A DNA stretch of 64,000 bases from Stercorarius parasiticus. Lineage: Eukaryota > Chordata > Aves > Charadriiformes > Stercorariidae. Location: the NCBI GenBank assembly GCA_013396915.1, contig VWZL01002212.1:241182-305181 (forward strand), read 5' to 3'. Every line of letters begins with the position of its first letter. The stretch's first letter is position 1. The position numbers were made by a program, and so were the translations under genes. Below, one piece after another: positions 47,131 through 59,055 of this stretch. A model generated the notes under the pieces. It saw only the letters and a list, made by a program, of their open reading frames with translations. It was not told the DNA's origin and searched no databases.

Positions 47131-48912
47131 GTCTTGTCTGAGTCCACAATGAAAAATTCCTATTTTAGCTTGCCTGTGAAACAAAATGCTTAATGAACAT
47201 CCTGTGGAACAGGCTTATAGGTGAGCAACCACTGTGCTCAGCACCATAGATAATGAATCTATCGCCTGTTCCTTCCAGGGCTTAAAAGGGCATCTATGGT
47301 CATCAGGAAATTGATGGCCCATGGGGGTGCAGAAGCCAAGTGTGTTAAAAAGAACGGGTTTAGGTTGTTGCCTTCTCACAACTGATGCTGATCAGGCCAC
47401 CCAGCTCAGCCCATTTGTGAAACAGAGGGACAAAACACTTGCAACTGAGTTACCAGTTAAAAAAAAGATGTAAGGAGGAGAACTCCACAATTTCCCTTCT
47501 TTTATTCCTCCTCCATCTGTATCCTCAAAAAAACCCAACCCTGCTTGACCATTATTCAGACTCTCATTCCTGCTAATAGCATTAATAAACATATTTCTGA
47601 GGTAGGAAAAGGTGTGTGAAACTTCAGCCTGAGGAAAGACATCACGTGCAAGCGGAAATTACTTTTTGCATTGGGAATATTTGTTCAGCCTTAATGGCAT
47701 TCACCGGTTCCATGAAACAAAGCAGGGGGAGAGAGCAAAGCTGAGCGAATCCAGTGCAAGGTTTGCCTATAGGTTTGGTTTTTTTCCTTTACTCAGAGTT
47801 GAATTTGATCCGTTTTATTTGCTCTAGAATAACAATGATCCTCTGCTCCCCCAGCAGTAAACATTGCAGCCTGTGAACATCAGGCTTCAGCAAGCAAACT
47901 TTCAAAAATCCCTTTGCAGGTAAATGTCAGACTGTTGTTCAATTAATTATTTTTAAAAGTGAATTCACATGCAGCAGTGACCTTTAGCTGTGCTGCACGC
48001 ACACTGCTTTTCATGATCTCATTTGGTGTTTCATGTGGTGCCCTAATGTGGGGGACTGGTGTTGTGAATAGCAGCAGAAGAGATGCCTGCAATGCTGGGG
48101 CGGGGAGAAGGGCTTCCTTCGCCCTGCTGGTTTCGGGGGCAAGGAAGGGAGGTCTGTGAGAGCCCCAGAATTAGGAGGGAGCAATCTGTTCCCCAGGCTC
48201 AGATCTCACCACCTGAGACCTGCTGGAGCCACCTTGGCCTTGGTCAGAGTCACCTGGGCTCGGGGAGGGGGGTGAAATGGCTGATCCCACCTGGCATCTT
48301 GCCCCTCTTCCCACTGCTGGCATCCTCTGTCACCAGCAAATGAGACACAGCTGGGATCGTATGCTGAAAGGAGACAAAAAAACCTGACGTGGTTTGGAGT
48401 CCTGTAAATGAGACTGTGCTGTCTTGACCTCTCCATCTGGCATATTTTGTTGTCTCACCTGGTATCGCTTCAATGTTTAAATGAGAAAATAACAATTCCT
48501 CTTCACAGGTGGACTGAGGACAGTTTTGTTGACACGAGACATACACGTGCATCCCAAGGGACCAAGAAGCCAGCTGAGGAGCACTGCGGTTTTGTGAGGC
48601 TTCTCACAAAGGTGTGGGTTTGTGGGTCCTAAGGAAATGCACCCAGCAGCAACAAGAACATTCACCTGAAAAAAATCTGAGGGACTGAAATCAATGTAAA
48701 ACAGCAGTGATGGGGTCTGAAGTAATTGCAGAGATGTTTAGAGCTCTTGCTTGCTCTGCAAGAAAAGAAATAATCATCCTCACCGTGCACCACAGCTGCT
48801 CTCCTGAACTCAGAAACTAAAGGAAAATTGTACCTCACTGGAAGAAGCCAAATAAAGATTTTATTGTTTTTTGTTTTTTGTTTTTTTTTTTAACTCATGA
48901 AGCTATTTCAAC
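47131..48912. other. Intergenic, nothing recognised
   Basis: Unique sequence. A moderately GC-rich part at 48,080-48,350 is open in several frames on both strands without recognisable products. A T-rich run at about 48,867-48,892 precedes the solo LTR. Confidence 0.55.
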
Positions 48913-48917
48913 AGGTG

Positions 48918-49512
48918 TGTTGTAGTTTCACCCCAGCCGGCAACTAAGCACCACACAGCCCTTCGCTCACAACCCACAGCTGGGATGGGTGAGAGAACCA
49001 GAAGAGTAAAAGTGAGAAAATTCATGGGTTGGGATAAAGGCAGTTTAATAGGTAAAGCAAAAGTCATGCACAAAAGCAAAGCAAAACAAGGAATTCATTC
49101 ACTACTTCCCAGCAGCAGGCGGGTGTTCACCCATCTCCAGGAAAGCAGGGCTCCACCATGTGTAACGGTTATTTGGGAAGATAAACGCCATCACTCCGAA
49201 AGTGTCCCCCTTCCTCCTCCTTCCCCCAGTTTTATTGCTGAGCATGACATCATGTGGTATGGAACATCCCTTTGGTCATTTGGGGTCAGCTGTCCCAGCT
49301 GCGTTGCCTCCCAACTTATTGTGCACCCCCAGCCTACTCCCTGGTGGGGTGGTGTGAGGAGCAGAAAAGGCCTTGACTCTGCATAAGCACTGCTCAGCAA
49401 TAACTAAAAACATCCTTGTATTATACACGCTATTTTTAGCGCAAATCCAGAACATAGCCCCAGACTAGCTACTATGAAGAAAATTAACTCTACCCCAGCT
49501 AAAACCAGCACA
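48918..49512 (-). mobile_element. Solo LTR of an avian endogenous retrovirus (ERVL-like), 595 bp
   Basis: The element starts TGTTGTAGTTTCACCCCAGC and ends TAAAACCAGCACA, so both ends carry TG...CA. It is flanked by a perfect 5-base target duplication AGGTG (48,913-48,917 and 49,513-49,517). Its sequence agrees with a common bird LTR family I recognise, whose sense strand begins TGTGCTGGTTTTAGC; it is therefore inserted on the minus strand. No internal gag, pol or env sequence is present, so it is a solo LTR left by recombination between the two LTRs of a provirus. The 5-base duplication fits ERVL-type integrases; the class is an inference. Confidence 0.88.
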
Positions 49513-49517
49513 AGGTG

Positions 49518-52500
49518 ATAACATTAAAACTGTTTTGATATCCTCTCAGAGATGCGTGGAAGACCACCAACCAGCAAGAGAAAGCGAGGGAATCAAGGCA
49601 GGAAATTGGAGTGGGTGAGTCAGGAACGCCCTGTTACACCCACAGGGAAATAGTGAAGCTCCGTGCTACTGCCAGGCACTGGCTGGATACCCAGCAATTT
49701 TGTATTATTTAAGTCCATTTGAGTTTTGCCCAACTCAAACCCTCACTTGGTTGTTTGAACTTCCCAGACGCTACAAGTTTCATGTATTGGTTTTCTTTTG
49801 CCACCAGATGTCGATTTTTGTCTAGGTACCATACTTCAGAAAACAGTGTTTAATGTCATGAAAACCCTTACCTTCTGTTTTCTGGAGGATTATTATGTTT
49901 TCTAAGAAAAGCTCAAATGTGAGGTTTGATATCAAACGATTTCTGTCTCCCCCACTTTCCCTAATTCCCATGCTCTATACTGTTTATATTATAGACACAG
50001 ATCATAGTACTTACTGTGCAAGCAAAAAACAGTTAGACAAAGCACATCCAGATGCATATATGATGCATATATATGCCTTTTGATCTTCATTTAGCCCTAG
50101 TGCTCAGCTGTTCCTTGCTTGTGGCACGTATATTCTGATACTGCTAATCCACTTAAAAAAACCCCACCTAAATAGTGTAAATACTCAAAACTGTAATTAC
50201 CCTATTTCTTGCTGCTTGCACTGCAGAGAAAAAGCGAAATCAAACACTCATGCTTTAGCTGAAAAGTCAGCTTCTTCCTTCATTCCTGTCCTTGCTAGTA
50301 CAAAAAGAAAAACTTACAGCAAAAGAACGGTTGGCACAAGGTCTTCCAGTTTTTGATCAGCTACACATTGTATGTATGCGTATGTTATCCCCGATACAGT
50401 AAATGTACTTGTGATTTTGAAGGCTCCTCAGTATAGGATCCTTCAATGTTCACTTGAAACTTATTCCCTTTAAAGATTGGGGTAACTTGATTCAGATTCA
50501 GGCTTGCTATTATGCTTAATGATACGCTAAAAAGGCAATGTTTTAATTTATATTAGACTTGTGCGCATATTTGTGTGTGATGGCTCAGGACTTGAGTCTG
50601 CCCTCCTCTGGAGTAGGAGGATACCTGTATACATTAGCAGCACGACCACAATTTGGGCTCCCAAATTAGGGTCTCTTGACTGTGTTAACTGCTGATTTTC
50701 TTGCAGATGACTGTAATGGAGGGTAGCAGAGGGGTGCACAAATGCTAAGGATCTTAAAGCAGATGTCTGAGAGAAAACTTCAAGCTTTCGTGCACAGTCA
50801 TTTCTGACTTACTGTGCCCGATGACAGCATCCATTCTTCCACTGCTTTTGTGGTTGTGCAACATCATCAAGGGGTCAAAGTAAGTGTCTTACCAGCTATT
50901 AAGGATGATGGTGGAGAAGGTTTGTGACCAGCACTTCCTCTGAATATTATTTAATTGAAGAGCAGGGAAGATCCTTGCAGTAAGAGATACTTAATATGCA
51001 AAGCATCAGTGCCTGGGTCCATTTCCTGTCATTAGCTTTCCTGGAAGCACTTTCTGTGACTAATGTGGCCCTTTTATACAGAGTGGGGTCATGCAGTTTG
51101 TACCGCTGGGGTCGGAGCACCTGGTTTCTAAAGTGATGTTGCAGCAGCTGCTGCCAGCACGATGAAGGGGGTGACGAGGTGGCAAGGCTGAAGGCATGCG
51201 GGGCCCATCTCCCCAGCGATCTGGCAGGAGGGGAAAAAAACCCTAGTAAGCAGTAACAAGTCAAATGGGCTATGGAAAATGTTTGCTTTGTATCCACCTT
51301 TGTGGAAAAAGGGCCCATTCCCTAGAAGCTGATACCAACACGAAGCCAAAACATGTCTCAGCCTAAAAGGCAAGATCTGGCTCCCTCCTCATCCCTGCAG
51401 GTGCCTTTCTCTAGGTATCTGGCTTCTCAAGCATGCTAGCAAGAAGAAACTAGCTCCTATTGTCTGTCACATGTCTAACCTAGAGGTTAATACAACATTT
51501 TGGTTTTCTGTGTTCTGAATGTGCTATTCAAAGCCTATGTTGCCCTCAGGAGAGTATGCAGACCCTGAGTTAGCATCCCAGTGCACCTTTTCCTGGTGTT
51601 TTGGTGCTGCAGAACCCCAAACAAGTAGTGCGATGTAACCGTTAGTCTATGTTTTCTCCTGAATTGGACTGCTTCTCTGTCTCCCTTCAGAAACATTGTT
51701 AAGGTCATCCATTTAAATGCAAAGAGACAATTCTCCCTTCTTTGCTTGTTGAAGCTAACAGGAAAGCATGGCTCTACCGTTGATACGTAGGCTTGAAAGG
51801 CAAAGGTCTTGAGTCTGGGTTACTCCTCTTGGGTGCTACTGGTGCAGTGCTGGAGTGATGCTGGTTGTTCATCTAAGTCTTTCAGTCAGTGCCAGTAAAA
51901 GGACTTTTCTTCAGGTCAAAACACATTAAAATTAAAATTCAGCTTCATTAGCTGGTCACTGGGGTTGTGCTTACGCATAAAGATTAAATACTGATGTGGA
52001 TATGGAAAAAAAGATACTCTGGACAGAATAAAGCTAATCATAGAACAAAAACTGAATGGCTACAGTGCCTGGCTTGCCCTGTCATGCTTTTCTTAAAACC
52101 ATCCTCAGCAAAGAGGCCCTGAAAATGCCATCTCAGTCTGGAAGCAGGGAGTGATACTGGTCTAGGTTAACCACGCAGACTTGGAGAAGAAAGACAAGAA
52201 GCCAGACATGACATCATGATAAACTGAATGTAATAAGGGTTTCCAGTGGTATTAATATTAGATGATAATGTCCGAGCGCAGCTGGTAATTAGACAGGACA
52301 GCTGCCAAGACCAGTCATTAGTAATGTTGATCTATTCGCCTGAAAACTAGAAAAAAAGTATTGCAGATGTTTCTCTGTCGCTTTTGTTTTGGCTGTAATG
52401 GGCACAATAACTCCTCTCCTCCATTGCAGGTAAAAAGTTCACCCCGCTGCATAACAGACTGGGATTGTTTGAGTTGCCACAGGATGTTCTTATTTCTTAC

Positions 52501-55500
52501 TTGTTGTGTTTGGCCTAGGGCTGTAAATCACAAATACCAGGCTGTGTAATTCTGACTTTTATTACATTAATGTCTTTTAAGAGCAGGAAATCTATAGGCT
52601 CTTGGCTCAGTGCAGCAGAAGCAAAGCATGGTGGGGACTCTGTGGTCAGGAACATTCTCAGAAATGTGCCTTATGCTGCAAAGGTGACCTCAGGATAATC
52701 CCTGCTCAGCTTTTGGGCTTGGGAAGGAAGGACACCTCAACCTCTCAGCCAAGGTGTGAGCTGGGACATGGGCTCTGGGTGGAGGAATTCATTCCCTGAG
52801 CATAGTGAGGGAGGGAAGGGTGAAAAAAATGGTGTTAACCTCAGTGCTGAGACTAGCTCGCAGATGTAGGATCCTGTTTGTGCAGGATCATGGCAATGCT
52901 CATCCTTGCCTAGCAGCAATGGCGTAGCCAAGATGGCAGCTGAGGGCTCCTACCTTTGCAACCTGGTGCCTTTCCTACTGGGCCCAGGTGGAAGCATATG
53001 CTCTACCCACAATCCCTTCAGGACCAAAATAAATGACCCACGTGTAAGGCAGGCTGTCTTAGCTCACTTAACCCCAGTGAGCTCTGCTTCTCAGCAAATA
53101 TCCGCATCCACGAGCAGCTCACGTGGCCGCACAAAGAAGAGGGACAAAGCGTGAGCCATCACGCTGCTGCAGGCTGCACGGGTGGGCTGGGGAACAGGCT
53201 TGAATCTGGAGGTACGAAATAACAACGAGGTAGCTGAAAATTGTCTCCTTCCTGCATGCTCTGCACTAGGACTCCAGTTTCTGCTCTTGTTAATGTGTGT
53301 GTTACTGCTTTTTGGATGCCAGCAGGGACCAGGGTCTTCAGCTGGTCTTCAGAGATCTGCAGAGGTGAAGCCATGAGGAACAACACCATGGGAGGCTGTT
53401 GTCAGGTGTCTCTTTTTAATGAGATAAGGTGGAGGGACTACATGTTAGAGGTAATATCCACGTCTGCTTCCTTGGTCTCTTTGTAGGTGTTAAGCTGTCT
53501 TAAATAAACCTCAGGTACTTCAGAAATCTCTCCAGCCCCACTGAGCGTTGATGGTGTCACAGCAAGCAAAATTGGTCTTCACGTGCAGTGGAAAAATCCT
53601 TCAGGCTTGTGGTTTGCTACCACAAAAATGTGTGTTCGGTGGGTATAATTTCTAGTGAACTCATTAACGATCACAATCTTCTCTGTAAGTGTGTCATTTT
53701 CCACTCTGCTTTTGCATAGCTCACGTCTTCGGGATATTTTAATTTGGAGGGAAGGAGGGGAGAAAAACCGGATTGATAAGCACTTGGTCTGCAAAGCCAG
53801 GACTGCAGCACCCATTTAGGATGGTCTCTAGGTTAACAAACTCTGTATTTTTCTGCCTGGGGAAAACAGCAGACTTCCCTGTGTGAATAGTCTAACCTGG
53901 GAGGGGACTGCCAGTGGTGTTCAATGGGCTGTGTTATATCTATGAAGTTGCCAGTGAGTACAAATATTTGCAGGAGAGATGTTCAATGAGCATCCGTCTT
54001 TTCAAAGCCATAGAAAATGGATTGCTCCTTTTTTTTTTATTGCTTCTGAATGTCCTAACCTAAATTCACCGCTCTCCTTCAACTGTGAAAGTGTGCTGGA
54101 GAGCCTTGAACGTAATAGAGTCGTGTTATTGCTCTTGATCCTTCTTGTTTGTAAGTACCCTCCCTGAGGAGGAGTGCCTCAAGTAAGTACTGCTGAACTG
54201 CTGGGGCAATTCTATCACGAGGATGCGTTTGAGCCTTTCTTTTAGCTACGGTATGCTGGGAGAATTAGGCTACGCCAGATCACCGTAGAAATGTTGCAAA
54301 ATGGCAGTTGAGATAAGAGAGACCCGCTTTGGTAAAAGCGTAAGTGGAGAGGGAGGGACGCGAGGGAGAGGGAGATTTGAACTGCATCACCAGGTTCAGC
54401 CTCTAAAGAGGAGAGGCAGTGTGGAAGCTGATGCAGTGAAATGAGCCGCAACAAAGCCACGCCAGGAATTATTCAGCTGTTCACAAGAATTTTAGAAGAA
54501 CTGTAATTGGGAAATGATGTGAATATCAAACGAAATGTCACTTGACTGGAAGCCTTGCAAAGAGAGGGAAATAAAAGGAAATGATGAAAAAAGTGCATTG
54601 CATGTCATCCTTCTAGACACACTCTGAAAGAGTTCCACGCTCCCTGCTTAGACCCTTTGGCACGCTATTGTGTAGCATTGTGTGTTTCTGTGTGGGGTGG
54701 CTCCCCTTGAAAGAAATTAAAATGATGGGAAATCTGGCTTGTTATATTAAATAACATCACATGCTTTTCAGTTGGGGAGGAAAAAAAAAAAAGAAGAAAT
54801 GCTCTGCTGAGTTCCAAGAAAATAACTGCTGAGGAAATGAGTGCAGTGGCTCGGGTCCCGTCCCTGGAAAGTAACAGCCATGCCAGCATGGGGAAACGCG
54901 CTCTGTGTATCCTGGCAGGCCTCGTAGGTAGGTTTGAATTTCTTCTGCATGCTGTTTGCTGGTGACCTGCAGACTTGATTGTCCACATGACTAATCTCTC
55001 CAGCTCTCCACAATCATTTTGCAGTTCAAATGTTGGGGTTTTTTCTAAAATTTGAAATGTATTTAAAAGTATCAGGACTGTTGACGACCATTTATGCTTT
55101 TGTTTACTAATATCCACTCCTTTTCCTCCAAATTCCCTGTCTGCCGTTCTTTGGAAATAAGTCGTCCTGAAAGCACCTCATCACTGCCTTTTCCGTCACC
55201 GTTACCCTTCACAGCCAGAGAGCAACACCAGATCAGGTCCTCTGGGCCCCTTGATGTTCTCCTCAGTGCTTGCAGGAGTATCGCCCTTTGGACAACCCGT
55301 AGGTTCCCCATCTCTTTAATTTAGCGTAAGCCTTCATCTAGAAACACCAAAAAAAACACCTGCTGCATATAGGAACAGGGGTCATGAAGGTGTTGGGTTG
55401 GAAGGGTAGGCGAGGAGGACCAGGACCAGATTTGCTTTGAGGTTTACCCGAGTGAAAAATCCTCCTTTCTCGTGAAGAGAGATGACGACACCTTTCTGTC

Positions 55501-56120
55501 AGGAAAAGGACTCTGATTTCAGTTAGGCAGAGTTTCTCCGTAGCCTCACTGTGCTCCATCTCATCTCAGTCCTGCTACAACCAGGATCTTAAAAAGACAG
55601 GATAATGGGGTTTTGCTTGGTTTAGTTGCTGGGGCTGCATTAGCGAAAAGGTGTCTCAAGACACTGCAGTAAAATAGGGAGTTGTCAGAAATAGATATAT
55701 TTTTAATATATACAGTATAACATATATACTATATATATAAAATACCTGTATGTTAGTAATTTATATCATATTTTAGTGACAATCTAAACATTTTTACACA
55801 CCTGGCATGATGTTTATAAGATTTTATAGGCAACTCTTCAGGCAAACATTTTTAAAGTCCTGATGAAACAGATATGCCAGTTTTTAGCCATAAGCTGTAG
55901 TGATTTTGATAAAGATTTCCCAGCTTGCTTCTTAAAATAATGCTTTATATACAGTAAACGTAAGAAAAATCCTGCACCACATCTAAAGAAGAAAATGCTA
56001 AGTTCTCTTACATTCTTCCCTCACCTCCATGTCTTCACTACGGAACTGGGAGACACTTGCCAGCTTTAAAAGAAGAAAAAAAAATTCCACTCTTGTGCTA
56101 CAAATTCCAGAGACTGAGGT
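49518..56120. other. Intergenic, no gene recognised
   Basis: About 6.6 kb of unique sequence with scattered open frames of up to 150 codons (54,665-55,117, minus) that match nothing I know. An AT-rich run at about 55,690-55,745 has short alternating TATATA arms that could form a cruciform. An A-rich run lies at about 54,780-54,795. Confidence 0.6.
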
Positions 56121-56370
56121 CAATCATAGAATCATAGAATGTGTTGGGTTGGAAGGAACCTTTAAAGGCCATCTAGTCCAACCTCCTTGCAGCAAGCAGG
56201 GACATCTTCAACTAGATCAGGTTTCTCAGAGCGTCATCAAGCCTGGCCTTGAATGTCTCCAGGGGTGGGGCCTCCACCACCTCTCTGGGCAACTTGTTCC
56301 AGTGTCACAGATCCTACAGTAAGGTTTTAAGATTTCTGGCTGGTATCTCCTAATTCTGTGTGTTTGACCT
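56121..56370 (-). mobile_element. CR1 LINE 3'-end fragment
   Basis: On the + strand it begins with the reverse complement of the CR1 tail repeat (AATCATAGAATCATAGAATG), then GTTGGGTTGGAAGGAACC, CATCTAGTCCAACCTCC, AACTAGATCAGGTTTCTCAG and CTCTCTGGGCAACTTGTTCC. Beyond 56,310 similarity weakens but continues to about 56,370. It is truncated there and lies on the minus strand. Confidence 0.88.
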
Positions 56371-56374
56371 TTTC

Positions 56375-56452
56375 TAAAATTTTTTGTTTGTTGGTTGGGT
56401 TTTGGGGTTTTTTTTGTTTGTTTTTTTTTGTTGTTGTTGTTTGTTTGGTGCT
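56375..56452. repeat. T/G-rich low-complexity tract
   Basis: A run of TTTTG, GTTT and GTTGTT units at the truncated 5' side of the CR1 fragment; resembles the tracts in the large GALNT1 intron. Confidence 0.7.
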
Positions 56453-56674
56453 GTTTCTAGTCAGTGAAACATCATCTCTAAAGGCATGCCCCCATCAGGC
56501 TGTGTCGGGGCAGTTACCATAAAATGGACACGCAAGCATAGGACCATGGGTGGGTGAGGTTCTGCTCTCAGCTGCTGGTGTTACCTTACGGAGCAGCCCC
56601 TGTATTGCTGTAGCCTTGAAGCAGGTGTGGTAGATGCTTCACATGTACCACTGAGACAAATCTGTCGTTCATCT

Positions 56675-57325
56675 CAGAATCACAGAATCATAGGGTTGGA
56701 AGGGACCACTGGAGATCATCTAGTCCAACCCCACTGCCAGAGCAGGGACACCTTGGAGCAGGTTGCACAGGAATGTGTCCAGGTGGGTTTTGAATGTCTC
56801 CAGAGATGGAGACTCCACCATCTCCCTGGGCAGCCTGTTCCAGTGCTCTGCCACCTTCAAAGTAAAGAAGTTCCTCCTCATGTTTANGGGGGAGGATGAC
56901 CTCCCTCGACCTGCTTGCCGCGCTCTTCTTGAGGCACCCCAGGATGCCATTGGCCTTCTTGGCCAGGAGGGCACATTGCTGGCTCATGGTCATCCTGTTG
57001 TCCACCAGGACTCCCAGGTCTCTTTCCACTGAGCTGCTCTCCAGCAGGTCAGTCCCCAGCCTGTACTGGTGCATGGGGTTATTCCTCCCCAGGCATGGCA
57101 CCCTACACTTGGCCTTATTGAATTTCATAAGGTTTCTCTCCGCCCAACTCTCCAGCCTGTCTAGGTCTCTCTGTATGGTGGCACAGCCGTCCGGTGTGTC
57201 AGCCACCCCCACCAGCTTTGTGTCATCGGCTGAGGGTGCACTGTGTCCCCTCATCCAGGTCATTGATGAATATATTGAAGAGGACTGGACCCAGTACTGA
57301 CTCCTGGGGAAATCCAGCCCAAACC
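56675..57325 (-). pseudogene. CR1 LINE copy with 3' end of the ORF2 reverse transcriptase, 5'-truncated and internally deleted
   Basis: Minus-strand translation shows [20 protein letters not shown], a frameshift near 57,240, then [35 protein letters not shown] and ANGILGCLKKSAASRSREVI. Next comes a jump straight to the C-terminal piece MRRNFFTLKVAEHWNRLP, then VESPSLETFKTHLDTFLCNL, the 3' UTR and the terminal CR1 motif at about 56,675. The jump removes roughly 100 codons and coincides with the ambiguous base N at 56,887. It is the best-preserved CR1 copy in the window. The element is 5'-truncated near 57,325, as most bird CR1 copies are, and cannot encode a working protein. Confidence 0.9.
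56887..56887. other. Ambiguous base N at the CR1 internal junction
   Basis: The only non-ACGT base in the window. It lies between the REVILP codons and the KHEEELL frame of the CR1 copy, where about 100 codons of the usual element are absent. A one-base gap placeholder or polished mis-join is likely. Confidence 0.8.
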
Positions 57326-57775
57326 ACGACAGTAGAGTACTTTGCTTTGTTGACCCCAGGCTGTAATTCAGCTGCCATGTCAGAGGGGGGCCGGGCAGGG
57401 GTCCCTGCACCCCTCGAGCACAGAGGGAGGCTGGAGAGGTTATGGGAGGTGATTTGGACCATCATCACTGTGGGCACTTTGGTCCCAAAGAGAGAAACCC
57501 AGTCAAAGGGTGCTGAGGAATAAATTCAGGTGTAAAAGGCCCAGAGGCATAATTTAATCAGGGAAGCTGGTACTGAAAAAAATAAAAAAAGCAATGGTGC
57601 AGGTCAGCATTAACGGCCAGCTTCATACATCTTCTTAGCAGAAGGTTTTGGCATCTGCATGTTTCTCCCAGCCCTCTCTCCTCATTCAGAAGGAAACATG
57701 AAGCAACGCAGGTGATTTGTGGCCTGTTCTTATTCCTGCTACAAGAGAATGAATGTCGCTTTTGAGTCTAGGCAG

Positions 57776-57831
57776 GAGCAGGTCTCATACCTCCTCCATA
57801 TCTGAGCAGGTCTCGTATCTCCTCCATCCGC
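57776..57831. repeat. Tandem duplication of a 28-base unit
   Basis: Two adjacent copies: GAGCAGGTCTCATACCTCCT... and GAGCAGGTCTCGTATCTCCT..., both continuing CCAT. They differ at a few positions, so the duplication is not recent. Confidence 0.85.
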
Positions 57832-57910
57832 ACAACTCTCTGTTGTTTTTCTCCCCCGGCTAAAGGAGCTCACAGAGGCAGACCCTGAGTGTATTTGTGC
57901 TTTTATCTTC

Positions 57911-58010
57911 GGTCTCAATCATTAATGGTTCTAATAGTTAACATTCATTTGGATGAGACCTCATTAATCAAAGGCTGCCTGCTCTAGTAAAGGTCTAATG
58001 GTATTTTAAA
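57911..58010. promoter_or_regulatory. Possible enhancer-like block (ATTA cores, TCF/LEF-like site)
   Basis: Inverted 7-base arms GGTCTCA (57,911-57,917) and TGAGACC (57,954-57,960) each precede a CATTAAT homeodomain-type core (57,920-57,926 and 57,962-57,968). The second core runs into ATCAAAGG, a TCF/LEF-like site. The block is unique and AT-rich between GC-richer flanks. Regulatory function is inferred only from motif density. Confidence 0.25.
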
Positions 58011-59055
58011 GCTGTTCTTCCTAGAGCAGAACTTTGTTTGCAAACGGTTAACCAAAGTTTTCCCTGGGCTCTCTAGTGTGTCGCTAATCCCTGCTACTTT
58101 CCCTTGCAGGGATGGTTGCTTTTTGGCTGCTCTGAGATGCAAGGGTCAAAATCAAACTAAAATACCTGCTCCGTCTTTAAGTCAAATAACGGTGCTGCTG
58201 CTATTCTGAATTCAGTAGCATTCCCTGAAATAATTTCCTGGGAAAGGGTTTGGCAGACTTTACTTTCCAACTCATACAAATATGAGCTGTTCTTTCTACT
58301 TCCGAATGACTGAACGGAGGAGTTTGCACGCTGTGGTGTGCTTTTGATTTCCCTTTTACTTTATGCCTGCATATTTTTCCCCGAAAAACATTATAGAACA
58401 TTATGAATTCACTTGAAAAGCACTGTGGGGTATTTTTTTCCCTGTTAAGCTATACAAAGTTAGACCATCAAATATTACCCTTCAGTGGGACTCCTCCTTA
58501 GCTGGCTGTGTGGCAGTACAATTGAGGGCTTGGCAAACAATAGCAAGTAACCCTTCACGTCACCGTAATGTTCGGTAAAGCTTGCATTAGGATAAAGTAG
58601 TTTTCAGCCAGGTTTAACTGCAATGCAGAGTGAAAAAAAAAATAAATTGATGCATGACCAAAGTGTTCCTGATGGCTTTCTTGTAGCACCGTGTCCGCTG
58701 GGGGCAGAAACTGGTCAGTGTTAAGTGCTACTGTAATGGCTCCTTCTAGCAATATATTATATGTTATTACAAACCGAAGAGCAGAGTTCATACTCGTGCA
58801 TTGAAGCTTCGCGCAGCCCTTGTAATTAATTCAGCTACTTCATGTTCTTGTTGTAACACCCAGCATGGCGGTTGCTCTTCTCATCCTGCGGCAGATGATG
58901 ACACCCAAAACCAGCACAGCCAGCAGGTGTCAGGACCAGGACAAGCAGTTTTGGGGTGCTAGGAGGGGAGAAAAGGGTGTTGCTGCCCCTTCTGCAGCCC
59001 TGTGGGAGGGCTTTCATACCTGTATTTAGCACAGACCTGGGGGTTATGAGACTCC

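Larger units (their letters stand above)
57326..59055. other. Intergenic, with a 28-bp tandem duplication and a possible regulatory block
   Basis: No gene recognised. Positions 57,776-57,803 and 57,804-57,831 are two tandem copies of a 28-base unit starting GAGCAGGTCTC, differing at a few bases. The block at 57,911-58,010 is described separately. The remainder is unique sequence. Confidence 0.6.

Noticed and set aside
48913..49517. The LTR considered as part of a full provirus.
   Set aside because: Neither flank has a second LTR, primer-binding site or retroviral coding sequence; the target duplication closes directly around a single LTR.
54665..55117. 150-codon minus-strand open frame.
   Set aside because: No recognisable domain or splice context, and it overlaps another open frame on the same strand.
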